Source: Aplysia californica
Lineage: Eukaryota; Mollusca; Gastropoda; Aplysiida; Aplysiidae
Length of the DNA stretch: 64,000 bases
Assembly: GCF_000002075.1 (NCBI RefSeq)
Contig: NW_004797276.1
Location: forward strand, 3,350,383 to 3,414,382
Reading direction: 5' to 3'
Shown: positions 13,701 to 50,784 of the stretch, in pieces
Layout of the letters: each line of letters opens with the position of its first letter
Position numbering within the stretch: the stretch's first letter is position 1
Made by a program: the position numbers and the translations under genes
The notes under the pieces: generated by a model
What the model was told of the DNA's origin: nothing
The model's database searches: none
The model's input: the letters and a program-made list of their open reading frames with translations, nothing else

Positions 13701-16412
13701 GGGAGCATGCCCCCCCCCCCTGTAACCCCCCAGATTTTCTTTTACCCTTGCCCCCTGGAACCCCCTGGAACCCCCCGATAGGTCCAAAGCACGTCTATCT
13801 CAAAAAAGAACAATCAGATATTTCATAAACTATTAATTTGAGACGGAAATGAAGTTGATATTCGTGTTCAGCGCATCAATATTTATGCGTTGGAGCTTTC
13901 TTCACCCTCTCCCTCCCCACTGAGGAAGTATGTGATTATTCTCTTCTCACGCGCGGTGAGAATAAAATGGATACTATTCTCAACCAGGGTGAGAAAAACG
14001 ACAGCATAGTATTCTCACCTGGGTTTTTTTCGTTTGTGCACTTTTTATTTCGTTTCGGGTATCATAGGACCGTCGGACGCACCGGGCAGACTGCCGGGGT
14101 CACTCAGTGTGTACTGTTGGTGCCGGGAAACGTGTGTCTTCGCCGTGAATACCGTGGGGGTGCGTTAATTGATGATGAAAATAACGCTCTATCTTTCATA
14201 GCTTTCTATTTATAAAGTGTTACAAACACATGACCAACCCCCTCTCACAAGCTGATAAACGACATTACGAGAAGTTACGCCCATTCGAATAACTTTTGTG
14301 GACGCTCTTGTTGTTATGAATGACCTAAGGTTCGAAAGGGGAAAATATAGCAATTTCCGAATGGTCTGCACTCAAATTGTTCTTTGTACCTGCACAATGG
14401 TATTCAAAACTATCAAACAAGCTTATTTTTTAATCAGGTAGTATCATTTCATACAAAATCAAGCTCATTTGAAAGATTTTGTATAGAAAATGGAAGTCTT
14501 GTTTCCTGACTATATCTTTTCGAGCTCCTCATGTCTAAGTGGGGCCATTTCTTCTATAATTTCATTAGACGAACATCTAGAGCTACCAACTTGGCGTGTT
14601 TTGAATATGAGGCGTGTTTTGAATATGAGACGTATTAGCAATGCCAATCGCCTGCTGCGCCTTCGGCCGGAAATCGGCCTCCGCGTGAGGGGTAATTTTC
14701 AGGCCGCTCGGAATCAGTAAGTACAGTTACTGGAAAACTCGAGGACGAAAATAAATGAAACTCGGCAACCAATCAGAGGAAAGGTTAAACTACTGACATG
14801 CCAGCTTACAATCCCGAATGATTTCTACAACCGGAGATATTGCTGTGTTTATGCGAATTTCCTCTGCGGTTCGAAAACTAAGCGGAGCTGCGGGTTGATC
14901 GCCGACCACACAGGCGCCCCACATGTCTTCTTTACTGCTGTAAAATATCAGATCTCTGTGTCTAGTAGATTTTACGTACCAACTTTAAATTACCACCCAT
15001 CCATTGATAAAACACTAAAGCTGGAAACTAGATCACGCATTCCAAACGCGAAGTGTCGGTATGCAAGAGGCGCGTGATCGCTAGGCGACATGTGATTGGC
15101 TGCCTATAACTAAATAGGTCAGCCATGACTTAATCGCGGGTTTTCCCGATAGCGCTTTAATTGAGTTTTAGAAGGGGTGATCGCGTCGCGGTAAAAACGA
15201 TGTCACTCAATTCAACAAATTTCACCCTTATATCAGTCTTTAAGATCCAAAGTAATAAGACATCGAAAAGATATAGCAGAACTAGATTCTGCACTTAAAA
15301 TCACAAGAAGATGCCAAGTTTCATATGCTCCAATTCATTACTGACTTCAAGAACAGTTTTTCCTCAAATACATCAAGACATGTCCCACATTTTGGCTATA
15401 TTTTCCTATATCCTGTATATGAAGGTCCTCCAACATTTTGCAAACAAAAATCCCAATAACTTTTTATTTATAAATGGATTTTTAAAATTTAAAAACCATA
15501 GTTCTTAGAATTTACTCTATTTTCATTTGAGCCCATTTTTAAGCAATTTGGATGAAAATTTAATTCTTCATTGTCATTGCTAGACGTATGCCTCGATTAC
15601 GAACCAACGCAGGCGGTTCTAGAAGAAGGCCACATACGCACACAAACTCAAGCAGACTGACGAACACACTTTACCTGCGTGAATGGGGATCCGACTCGGG
15701 ACCCAAATTTCATGTAAAGTGATGTGCGGTGCGCGTGCGCTGAGCCTGCGGCTACACTAATTCCGGACCAGAACGTAGGCTAAAAATTTGTCAGGGGTCT
15801 CCACCCCCCTGAACCCCCCCCCCCCCCTCCTCCACCCCAGCACCCCGCATTCTCGCGCAATTTGTAGGTCCCTATATACGAGTCGTCCGGTATTCTTCAA
15901 TCTTCCCCCTAGATCTAGATTTTTAGATCTAGTGAGCAGCATCTCACCTAAAGTCTTAAAGTAAGTTATTATCGACTTTCATCTCTCCTCCCTTGCTTTG
16001 CTCAATTTCAGAACCATTTCAACCTCCCGCCCCAAACAATTTTGGCATGAGGCTGAATAAAATATTTTCCAACATACCGGTTTTGAATATAATCTTATTC
16101 GCTCAGCAAACATATTTTATAATGCAACGAAAAACAAATGGAAAGCAAAATAGCCAGAATAGTATAGAATCACTTCCGACTCCCGACACACTCAGATTTC
16201 AGAGAAGTGGCCTCACAATTGAAGGGGGAAAACAAGAGCCCCGTAAGCAAAAAGAAGACATCCATGAGGTAATGTTTCGACACAGGGATATAAACCTCTA
16301 GTATTTCAGTTTATTTAGCAAACATAGCTCGTTTCTGACCAGTGATGATTCATGCATTCCAAACTTACTTGCTCAGCTTCTGAGCAAAGGCTCTCTGCCC
16401 GGAGGCAGCCAT
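4544..16412 (-). CDS. DOCK7: DOCK6/7/8-type Rho-GEF (dedicator of cytokinesis), N-terminal part, 11 exons
   Basis: Coding exons in transcript order: 16412-16369, 12331-12220, 11123-10948, 10414-10343, 9869-9761, 9299-9087, 8178-8093, 7082-7016, 6571-6422, 6034-5969, 4790-4544. They total 1342 nt (447 codons plus one base) with consistent phases and GT-AG borders. Motifs matching vertebrate DOCK7/6/8 include [10 protein letters not shown] at the N-terminus, [82 protein letters not shown] and [17 protein letters not shown]. This is the conserved N-terminal region before the lipid-binding DHR-1 and the catalytic DHR-2, which must lie left of the window. Family members activate Rac/Cdc42 and act in polarity and migration. 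Invertebrates usually have one DOCK6/7/8 gene, so the symbol marks the closest match, not proven one-to-one orthology. Vertebrate comparison is from memory. Confidence 0.93.
5969..6034 (-). CDS. DOCK7: DOCK coding exon 10
   Basis: A 66-nt exon encoding [18 protein letters not shown] plus KEDK. It is nearly identical to [18 protein letters not shown] in the vertebrate protein and is too short for ORF finding. Confidence 0.93.
6422..6571 (-). CDS. DOCK7: DOCK coding exon 9
   Basis: Encodes [18 protein letters not shown] through [15 protein letters not shown] placed the acceptor at TTTCACAG|ATCTC because the vertebrate protein reads KKK-ISE with no insert. A second acceptor 36 nt upstream (ending at 6607) would add 12 residues in frame. 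Confidence 0.88.
7016..7082 (-). CDS. DOCK7: DOCK coding exon 8
   Basis: Encodes [20 protein letters not shown] plus KK, matching [20 protein letters not shown] in vertebrate DOCK7. Confidence 0.92.
7462..7856 (-). repeat. SINE-like family C copy
   Basis: Shares about 390 bp with 46131-46528 on the other strand: a head with CAGTGCCACTGACTG, a middle with CATTCCCAAA..GGGGACATTTCTCG, and the 3' module GCGCTCATATGACC...GTAAAACCCTCTACT. It is in sense with DOCK and no convincing TSD is seen. Confidence 0.75.
8093..8178 (-). CDS. DOCK7: DOCK coding exon 7
   Basis: Encodes [20 protein letters not shown] then ILVKCSQL. It matches the family motif PKEHFGQRLLVKC. The final codon is split. Confidence 0.92.
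8965..9080 (+). repeat. Family G SINE 3' tail
   Basis: Carries CACTAAATGTCCATTATTGT, then a GTGCTTCCCATTC segment and an A/C-rich end. The same tail recurs at 32461-32596, 33746-33845, 33935-34030, 40525-40570 and 42918-43010. It is antisense in a DOCK intron and ends next to the 3' border of the exon at 9087-9299. Confidence 0.6.
9087..9299 (-). CDS. DOCK7: DOCK coding exon 6
   Basis: Contains [20 protein letters not shown], then [13 protein letters not shown] and the LYPVQDE end. It is one of the strongest matches to DOCK6/7/8. Donor GAG|GTGAGA. Confidence 0.93.
9470..9654 (-). repeat. SINE family B copy with 11-bp TSD
   Basis: Flanked by TGAGCATCTGC at 9459-9469 and 9655-9665. The body is highly similar to the copy at 520-701. 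It is in sense with DOCK, between coding exons 5 and 6. Confidence 0.87.
9761..9869 (-). CDS. DOCK7: DOCK coding exon 5
   Basis: Encodes [17 protein letters not shown] through to [10 protein letters not shown]. This is the less conserved linker before the TPRGSW motif. Acceptor TTAG|G, donor AAG|GTTAGT. Confidence 0.85.
10343..10414 (-). CDS. DOCK7: DOCK coding exon 4
   Basis: A 72-nt exon encoding [20 protein letters not shown], matching the family's DPHVRDCIRSYTEDW motif. It is borne in a different frame from the longest ORF over this DNA and is fixed by splice phase. Confidence 0.9.
10948..11123 (-). CDS. DOCK7: DOCK coding exon 3
   Basis: Starts [20 protein letters not shown] and includes [11 protein letters not shown]. 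It matches the vertebrate VPLTE...DFEDYL and DLIEFPPDDIEV segments. The last codon is split after GG. Confidence 0.9.
12220..12331 (-). CDS. DOCK7: DOCK coding exon 2
   Basis: Residues 15-52, including [11 protein letters not shown], which aligns with the vertebrate AAEVRKQIS. The acceptor TTTCTTTCAG directly follows the 3' tail of a SINE (12355-12583). Confidence 0.88.
12332..16368. other. DOCK intron 1
   Basis: Holds the SINE at 12355-12583, C homopolymers (about 12941-12957, 13711-13720, 15818-15828) and a short region around 14570-14700 with an 18-bp direct duplication and locally high CpG (CTTCGGCCGGAAATCGGCC). No coding exon fits the DOCK phase here. Confidence 0.6.
12355..12583 (-). 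repeat. tRNA-derived SINE, near full length
   Basis: Read on the minus strand it starts with a tRNA-like head: box A TGGCCTAGTGGTTAG, box B GGTTCGAATCC. A body follows, then a tail with a GCGC-flanked hairpin (GCGCATAGAGCATGC...GCATGGATATGCGC), TATATAAATGCAATTA and an ATT-rich end. That end runs straight into the acceptor of DOCK exon 2. Partial relatives lie at 30043-30118, 41905-42055 and 60165-60200. Confidence 0.85.
16369..16412 (-). CDS. DOCK7: DOCK coding exon 1 (initiator)
   Basis: It encodes [14 protein letters not shown] plus two bases, then donor GTAAGT. It matches the vertebrate start (RRAFAQKIS). The ATG context CCAAAATGG is good and no upstream in-frame start is needed. Confidence 0.9.
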
Positions 16413-16460
16413 TTTGGAATAATCTTTGGGTATACTTGTGTACTACGTCATACATTGCTA
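16413..16460 (-). promoter_or_regulatory. Candidate DOCK core promoter / 5' UTR
   Basis: A TGACGTA element (CRE/ATF-like, 16444-16450 on the minus strand) lies about 30 bp upstream of CAAAATGGCTGCC, which overlaps the start codon and resembles a YY1 initiator (AANATGGC). The transcription start site cannot be fixed from sequence alone. Confidence 0.3.
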
Positions 16461-18067
16461 AAGAAATATAAAACTCCATTTCGCCAGCAGGCCAATCGCC
16501 GCTTCGTTTGTCAAAGAAAGGCGTTTTAGGCCTAAGATAAATAATATTGTACATGTTACAAGTTTTTATAACAATGAATTCTGGCATCTTTTCAGCAATG
16601 CAAGGATATGATTATTGTTAATTAACATAAGTTTATCAGATTCTCGTGCTTCTATGATCTGATTATACAGAACAGCAGCACTATAATATAAATATTACTT
16701 TTGAATTTAAAATCTGAATATAAATCAACCCACTTCATAACATGATGTTTTTCTTTGCTTTGATATATGGATCGTCTAAAAGCTAAATTTAAAAAATTAA
16801 AGGGCTAGAAAACGCAAAAATAGTTAATTTCACAGGTTAAATGTGCTTAGATTGTTGTTCATATTGCTTAATATTTGGTTTGGGGTCATCAGGATATGTA
16901 ATTCTTAGCAAAGGCTATTTAATAACACACAAAACATGATATTACATAATTTTATTATATTATCATACCGGGAAAAATCAGTCTGTTATAATTTCGTTTG
17001 GTGCTTAAGTGTTTTAATTTTGATCTGCATTAATTGGGTAACTTTTGTGAAATTTTCAGCATATATATCTATATTGTTATAGGCCTATACAGTAATTTAT
17101 ATACATGGCAATTTTTACGTTGGGTTGGCATTAGGGAAGAGTAATTTAATGGGCTGAAAGTATAACAGTTATAACTTCAACAGATGATACCTTCCTCTGT
17201 GGAATGAATACAAAATGCATCTGCCTGAATGTCCGCCTCATTTCCTATAATTACATTCCAGAAGTAAAAATCACTTTCCAGAGATGAAAAACACCATGTA
17301 CATATAGAAAATGTGTTATGCTTAGTCATGTTATGAGAACAACCCCGCCCCACACATGCTTCATATATTCAAGGGCTAAAATAGATTTTTGGGCCACTCA
17401 ATTGATGAAATTATCCAGGGGAGAAAGAACAGCTATAAATCACCGTTGTTATACATCCTTAGGCGTTTGTCTTCAACTGTGATATCATATTCCCACAAAG
17501 TGTTAAAAATAAAAACAATGTTGAACGTCTATAGTCAGGGGAGGGGGGGGGGAGCAGTCCTTTCTTGGAAAAATTAAATCACGTCAAATACTTTACATGT
17601 ACTATGTATTTGTATGATATTGACATTGTTTCCATTGCTTAAAAATCAGTAGGAAAATAATCTTTTAATCGTTTCTTTACTATGTCATAATTCTTTCTGT
17701 ATTCTAGCTATTGGTGTTGTAATTTAAAGCCCCGTGAGAAGCCCGTGTCACTGTACACCGATCAGGTATATAATGTCAAAAAATTTGTTTTAAATAATTG
17801 GGTGCAGTGGGGTGGGTTGGGGGGTTCGTTTTTTGTTTTTGTTTTGTTTTGGGTTTGTTCTTCTTTTGTCTTTTTACAGTTTACATTTTCAAAGACAGAC
17901 GAGAATGAATATCACATATGCTTACATTTGACTAATAAAGACTAATTCTCAATTTTTACTCTATGCCAAAAGAGGGCACTAGACTTTTTCAACACAATGG
18001 TCTTTAAAATTTAAGTCATGTGATGATTTTGTGAAAGGGACTCGTAAATACAACCAAAAAAAAACAG

Positions 18068-18197
<130 letters not shown>

Positions 18198-19634
18198 ATA
18201 TATATACACACATTTCGTTTTATTGTCACCCTTGTGCAAAATCAGCAACAAAATAAAAATTACAAACAAAATACAAACCACCAACAACAACAATTAAGAC
18301 CACAACAATGCGGCTTCTTTCGATTGGGACCTAAGATGGGAATTGTTTGGTTTCTTCATCTTGATCAGTCCTGCCTAAGACGGTCACCTGTCTTATACGG
18401 CCACTTTTCTTCTTGAGCTGACCATTTTATATCCAAATTAATGTTTTGCAAGAGAGTATTCAAGCCGTTAGCACATTGTTCGCTTTTCTGCAAAGCACAA
18501 TAACCTGAAACTCTCGAAGGCTGCACAGATTCGCAAACTAAACGCTTTGTCGGTGATAGTTTTCATACAACAAGGCCTACAACTGCTTATCGGCGAACGC
18601 TGAGCCGACGATTGGATCAGGCTACAAACAAAACAATTCTTAACTGCTTCTGCTGCTAGCCTATAGATCAATCAAGTTTACAACCTCGACTCTTGACGAA
18701 GGCTGCAGTTGGAGGGGTGCAGAACAACCTTCATTTATTACGGAATTTTCTGCCGTTTGTTTGTGTTTTCTCTAAATTGCCCGATTTCTTCCTTCACAAT
18801 GATACTTTTTTGTATACTGCATTAAAAAAACACAGCTCAAGGATACACCTAGTTAAAGGTGAGTGAGTATGAGTGTCAAAAGCACTGAATACCAGATTTT
18901 CTTCCCGGAGGCCGGAGGAAAAAATTCATGCTCACAATTACCAATTAGATGTACCACCCCACTCGCTCACACCACATAATCTAAAATCTAGATAAAAGTA
19001 CACGTTTACACTACTATGTTATAGCCTATAGTCATGGACTACCCTTTGTGCCTTTATTATTGTTATTGGGGTACATTGTCAATGTTAATGCGAGACTATT
19101 GATTGATTTAATTTATCAAAGTAAAAGAAAGTGGCTATGCGTAGGTACGCACAGCATTGAGGCTATGTATGTGTACGGCCCTTCACTCCACATAGATCTA
19201 ATAAGCTAGGCTTTGTAGGCGGCACATACTATCAAACCGGACACTACAAGTAAGTGGAAAAACTTACCCTGGAAGCGCGCAGGCCCTTTTTAAAGGGCGT
19301 GAGCCAGGCTACCGGGGAAGCGATTACCTTTTTTTCCATGGAAAATTTTAGTATTCCTTTTATGGAAAAAGACGTAGTAACTGTAAATTACAGATCAAAG
19401 TTATAAATAGTGACCAGTAACTTTGCAAGTTATCTTGACCTCGTAGAGCGTCTCTTGGCCAAAGATCGTACATAACAAGAGGGTTCATTCAGCCAAAAAA
19501 GTGTCAGCAGATGATGTCCGCGCATTGGTTCAGATGACGCTGCAGTCTTTGTTTTGAAGCTCTCTTTCGTTTCTACAGCAGAAGAATAGGAATAGCACAG
19601 TGAGTTTGTTAGTTTCACTTTTATTTATTTCGAA

Positions 19635-20306
19635 GGGTATACAGACCCGGTAACCGGGAGCAAGTCACGAAGTATACAGACCCGGTAACCTGGAGCAAAT
19701 CACGAAGTATACAGACCCGGTAGGGGAATTCTTTTGTGATTTCAGAAAGTTTCAGCGCCCAGACCCGGTAGAGTGTGTGAGACCGGTGGAAGTTCTAGCA
19801 AATATCACATGCCCCAGTGGACAAGGGGGAATGAGAGAAAGATAGAGTGGTAAAGTAGGTGGGGGAGAAAGAAAGACAGAGACAAACAAAGAGAAAGAGA
19901 AGGTGAGCGATACATAGAGGAGAGAGAGAGGGAGAGGGGCGGGCAGAAAAAGAGGGGAGAGAGACAGAGAAATAAAGAGGGTGACTGTTAGATTGAAATC
20001 ATGACATTATTCTTTTCTTCAAATTGTTTTATTGATTCCTCCAACTCCAAAACGGAGGAAAAACTATCGTTCATCGAAAAGACATCTGCAATCTTCCTTT
20101 AGATCTAGATATCTAGGCCTCGAAACTAGATCTATGATTTATGTCTGTCTGTCTAGATCTAGACGAAGGCCATAGATCTTGAAGAACCTAAGTTCTAGCG
20201 TGCCCTGAGCCAAGAGGGCACTGAAACATTCTGAAATCACAAAAGATTTCCCCTACCAGGTCTGTATACTTCGTGACTTTGTTCCCGGTTACCGGGTCTG
20301 TATACA
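19635..20306. mobile_element. Inverted-repeat element with internal 35-bp repeats
   Basis: The left arm (19635-19760) and right arm (20216-20306) are inverted copies. Each carries GTATACAGACCCGGTAACC-type units and the segment from CTTTTGTGATTTCAGAA to the TTTCAG-GCCC end. The left arm has two 35-bp units (19637-19671, 19672-19706) before the shared segment, the right arm one. The core is a GA-rich purine block (19830-19985). No ORF is seen. It looks like a non-autonomous DNA element; the superfamily is unclear. Confidence 0.7.
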
Positions 20307-21218
20307 CACTCCCTATTTCTTTTCACACAAGCAGGGTAACTCTGATCGCAAAGTCTGCACTTTTTCTAAGAGGACACCCCCGAATTTTGAGGACGCTTTT
20401 TTAATTGGCTCAAATACAGGTGTGAACTATCTTTGTGATCGTCTTGGCCAAGATATCTATCAATAAAGTGACACGGTCCAGCTGAGCGATTATCAAGGCC
20501 CTATAAATCTAAATCTATACTTTAGAGGGCCGTACACATGAGCCAGAGGCTTGATTTATATTTAGATGTCACTACTGGATAGCTAGAGAATGAAACTAAA
20601 CGCCATGGGCTGATATTTATAGTAACAGCCAGCTTGTTTGACCTCGCAAGGGGGATGCCCGCTGCGTCATCTGATTGTGATTCTATCTATAGGCCTAGTG
20701 ATGATTTTGCGTAGCGCGCGGTTTGCACAGTGCACTGGCAGTTTCCACAAGCTTCCTTCTTTGAGTCTTTCCTAGTGGTTCCCCCCTAGTCCTAGTATAA
20801 TATTGCTTTTGCACCTCTCAGTATCCATTTGCAAACCTTGCAGTCTCGAATTAGATACTCCATTTGTAGCTCCGCGTCCTATTGAGTTCAGTCTTTTGTA
20901 AGTGCTTAATTTCTTGTGCTTACAAAACTTTAAAAGAAACAATCCGGATCGAAACGGTCGATCATTTGCACTGCGTTGTTGAACTTTCCTTGAACTTTCT
21001 TTTGTATGTAGGCCTATTCTTAGACTGCAGTCTTTTTCTTCTTCTCAGTTTACGTAGTGTACAGCATCAGAATCAATCTGGGCAGAAGAAGAGTGCTGCA
21101 CAATCACAGACAACCAAACCGAACAATTCTGCAAGTTGTGAAGAAAATAATCCAAGTCGGCAGGCTGCTGTTGTGCGGTCGTATTGCCAGTATGACTGAC
21201 AAACTTTAAATCCCTCAA

Positions 21219-21240
21219 TGACGTCAAACAAGATGGCTGT
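21219..21240 (+). promoter_or_regulatory. Candidate promoter of the NACHT-TPR gene
   Basis: A palindromic CRE, TGACGTCA (21219-21226), is followed after two bases by CAAGATGGCTG, a YY1-like initiator. This echoes the DOCK start region. A GTGAGT donor at 21447 could end a non-coding first exon spliced to the acceptor at 21966. This is inference only. Confidence 0.3.
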
Positions 21241-21970
21241 TACTATAAATATCGGGAAATGGCATTTTTAGTTGTCGTTCTCTAGCTGTCCGCTTGTTTA
21301 GAAGTAGAAGACTAGATCTAGATCTACTGTCTTTTAGATACGAATGCCAAAGAAGTGTTATAATAATAATGACATAAAAGGCTGCAAGACCGCTACATAT
21401 GGTGCTTTCAGTTTCAAGCCTTTTATTAACCCCTTCATGACACAGGGTGAGTTTGTGCTTTACCGCACACAGTTTTGGATCCCGAGGGACACAAGAGTGG
21501 CCCTAGATTTAGTGGTCAGTTTCCTATAACGAAGTGGCTAGCCGTACTTAAGTAACAATTTCTTTCTTTCAGTCACGATTTTCATGTTTTCTTGCATTGG
21601 CGCATAAGGTATAAAATATTTTCAAACTTTGAATAGGCTGACATTTAAATCAGAATCTAAAGCAGGTGTATATGAATCAAGCATGAACACAGCACATTTT
21701 GCATAACCCTTGTTTTGCTTTTTTTGTTTTCCTTTTTTTTTGGGGGGGGGTCCACTTTTGATTGATTATGTTTTTTCTTTTCTGATTTCTCATCTGTGGC
21801 GGATGTGCTTCTTTTTTTTTTCCTCATTTGTTTCTGTCTGTTTGTCTCTTATCTATCTTACTTTTTCTCACTGTTAATTGACCATTGTCCTGTCAACGCA
21901 CTTGGAGTTTTCTTTTCTCAAAATCAAATCTCTAAATCAACCCCTCACCTTTGCCTTTACTGACAGCGTC

Positions 21971-48105
<26,135 letters not shown>

Positions 48106-48865
48106 CGATTGTCCACCAATCTTTTAAGAATGAAAAAGAAACGGACACAAAAATGTAGCAAACTACGGCTATTTCACAGGTTTATTAATGCTAACATAGC
48201 AGCTTGTGAAAGGCGCTTATTTTTGCATCCATAAATTCTCAGCTTTCTCAGGGCCGTAAGAGTACTTTTTACAGATGACAAGTTGAAGAATTGAAATTCT
48301 CAATAGTATAATTATTTCTCTCATGCCATTTCAGTACCGTATTGAAGAGTGTGATATGTTTGCACTGAGCGGACATTGTTTGCACTGAGCGGACATTGTT
48401 TGCTCTCATATCCGGTCAAAGAAAAACCGTATGTTCTATTGTTTGATTGAATGTTGAAGCTGAGCAGGACCTCATGTGAGCCAAAGCCTTTGTTGCAGGG
48501 ATATCACAGAAATGGGATGTCTGCAATACCTAGTTTACTGAAGATCTGTGAAGATTACCTTGGTCCCCAGTACGTATGTTAACATTACTTTGAAATGTTG
48601 ATGTAGAAGGAGCGGGATCTTCCCCAACTACTGAAGTCTCATGAGTACAGAAGCATTCTATATATATTTTTTTTCTTCTGAGCACCTCAACAGTCGGTAT
48701 CAGCATTGACAGACGACTGTTTCTGCCTGCTTCTACTGTGATGCGGTACAGGACAAAACCTTTCCTTCACTCTGGTCCCAAGCGCGTTTGTCTACCTGTA
48801 AGTCGAAGCGATTTGTGGTAACTTGTTGTTATGGGTAGAAATAAACCTCATCGAACACAAGGCCA
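48106..48865 (+). other. 3' UTR of the NACHT-TPR gene
   Basis: Extends from the stop to a likely polyadenylation signal AATAAA at 48840-48845, followed by a GT-rich stretch near 48885-48920. It contains a 20-bp tandem duplication, GTTTGCACTGAGCGGACATT, at 48358-48400. A longer UTR cannot be excluded. Confidence 0.55.
48840..48845 (+). terminator. Candidate polyadenylation signal AATAAA
   Basis: The first canonical hexamer I noted downstream of the stop, with GT-rich sequence after it. It is unverified by transcript evidence. Confidence 0.45.
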
Positions 48866-50018
48866 ACATATCAAGAGAACTGTTCGTGTGCGCTCATTGA
48901 TATGCATATATGCGTGTTGTTATCCCTGACTGTCCCTGAAACGTTCCCTATAGTTGGTGTTACCAGTAGCAATATATTCCTGTACAGTTGGTAAATTGCC
49001 TTGTCCATTGTATTTGCTGACCGAGTTGTGGATTTTTTTTCCCTCAAATGCCCTAAGATTACCATGACTTAATCAACTGTTGGCATTTGTTAATTTATTC
49101 TTTAACTTACTTGTGTGAAATGTTCATTGTAGACAAACCATGTGATTCAGCGCTAACACTTTCACAAATTTTGAATTGAGTTCTATTGGCATTCTGAGAT
49201 AGGCAATGTGGTTGCGTACAATGTCGTCCTTGGTGAAAACTCTTCAAGCAAATAATACACAGCAGCAAAAGCCAATACCACTTCTTGAAGACATGGATCA
49301 GTTTTATGCTTATCTTTTATCTTTCATCGTTTGACACAAAGTTCTTCCACGTCCAGTGTTGCGAGATGACCACATTTATTTTATATTGTTTTTGGTTGGA
49401 TACTAATTTTCCTTGGAATTATTGCTCATGGACGTTATGCATTGTAGATTAGAATGTGGTGGGGTGCTATGCAATCGTCTTTAGCTTCTTTTTTTTAGTT
49501 TATTGTTTAATTGTTGTTTACTTGAAATGACAGCGAGACTTCCGGTTTTAACGAATTTTGTTTTATGTTCTGTTTTCATCTACGTTCCCCCTATAGATCT
49601 CAAAGTTGATTGGTGGGCTGTAGGTTCCTTAACTCACAGTGCGTTTGATTTTTACATTCGTGGCCTATTTTCCTGCTAGGGTGTGGCGTCCCTTTCCTTT
49701 CTACGGGTTATAAATTATAACATGCTTTTTTTTTTTTCGCTTTTAGTTTTAACCTCCTCTTAATGATTTTAGAACAGTTTCATCAGTTCTGTGTAAGGGT
49801 TGATGTAGCATTTTGCCAAACACAGCTGGTGTGGACATGCCCACTCTTTTTAAAGTTTCCTCAGCCAGGATGTTTTAAATGTGCTCATGGGAACTCATTC
49901 ATAAGTGTTTTGTGTTGAGTCCAAGAAGACTTTGAGTACCTGGTCTTTTCTGCCCTGGATTCTCAAGGGTGTGAAAAACCTCCAGAAAAAGGCATTGTTG
50001 TCCACCAACCATGCATAC

Positions 50019-50352
50019 TAGAGCTGGGCGAGGAATCAATTCCGGAACCGATTCCTACGATTAACGATACGGAAGAAAAGTTCCGACTCCTTTTTACATA
50101 AACCAACGGTTACCAGTTACTGTAATCCTTTAAAAAATTCTCTTTTTTTTTTTTAGAATTTATTTTTGAAAAATTAAAGTTGATACTTCGTAGTGTTCTG
50201 AAATCAAGGTTATCCTTAATCCTGAAGATGTTCGGTGCCAACCTGGTAACCATCGGAAGAAATCACATCATTAGAAAGTAAGTAATTGGGTTCGGAGTCG
50301 ATTCCTACGATTCCTAGCTTTCAATAGTCGAGATCCTAGCCGCCCAGCACTA
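50019..50352. mobile_element. Non-autonomous hAT MITE with 8-bp TSD
   Basis: 334 bp. Ends TAGAGCTGGGCG and CGCCCAGCACTA (imperfect TIR TAG-GCTGGGCG), flanked by a perfect ATGCATAC at 50011-50018 and 50353-50360. The interior has repeated GATTCCTACGATT motifs in inverted arrangement. No ORF. Confidence 0.93.
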
Positions 50353-50706
50353 ATGCATACAGGAAATGGGAAGAAAACAAGCTATTTTTAACTTGAAAGA
50401 CAAACTCTTTTCCTCTGGGTTGATGAGCCCTCTTGACTTTCCATAAAAATGAGACCGAGCGATGTGCATTATCTAGAGAGAAGAGGAAAGGGAAATGGAC
50501 ACGTGGCTCAATTTTCTGTTACACGTGCCATCATTTTAATAGGGTTCTTTTCCTTTTTTTGTTGTTGTGTGTTTATCTAATGTTTCCATTATAAGTAACA
50601 TTTTGAAATGTGGCGAAGAATAACTATATAATATTGTAAGAACACATGATAATGATATCGTTTTATACTTTTTACTTTTACATTTATTATGTTTCGAACA
50701 AAAGTC

Positions 50707-50745
50707 AATGACCCCATGACCCCATGACCCCATGACCCCATGACT
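50707..50745 (+). repeat. 8-bp tandem repeat (ATGACCCC)n
   Basis: About 4.5 exact units just before the CpG-rich block. Confidence 0.95.
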
Positions 50746-50784
50746 GTGTTGCATTTTTAAAGACCCCTTCAGGGAAGGCATTTA

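Noticed and set aside
14490-14720. ORF with repeated [14 protein letters not shown]
   Set aside because: It comes from an 18-bp duplication in DOCK intron 1. There are no splice sites or homology to support an exon.
21344-21529. Possible THAP-like start MPKKCYNNNDIKGCK
   Set aside because: The spacing of Cys/His residues does not fit C2CH, no downstream exon matches, and the frame is closed after 61 codons.
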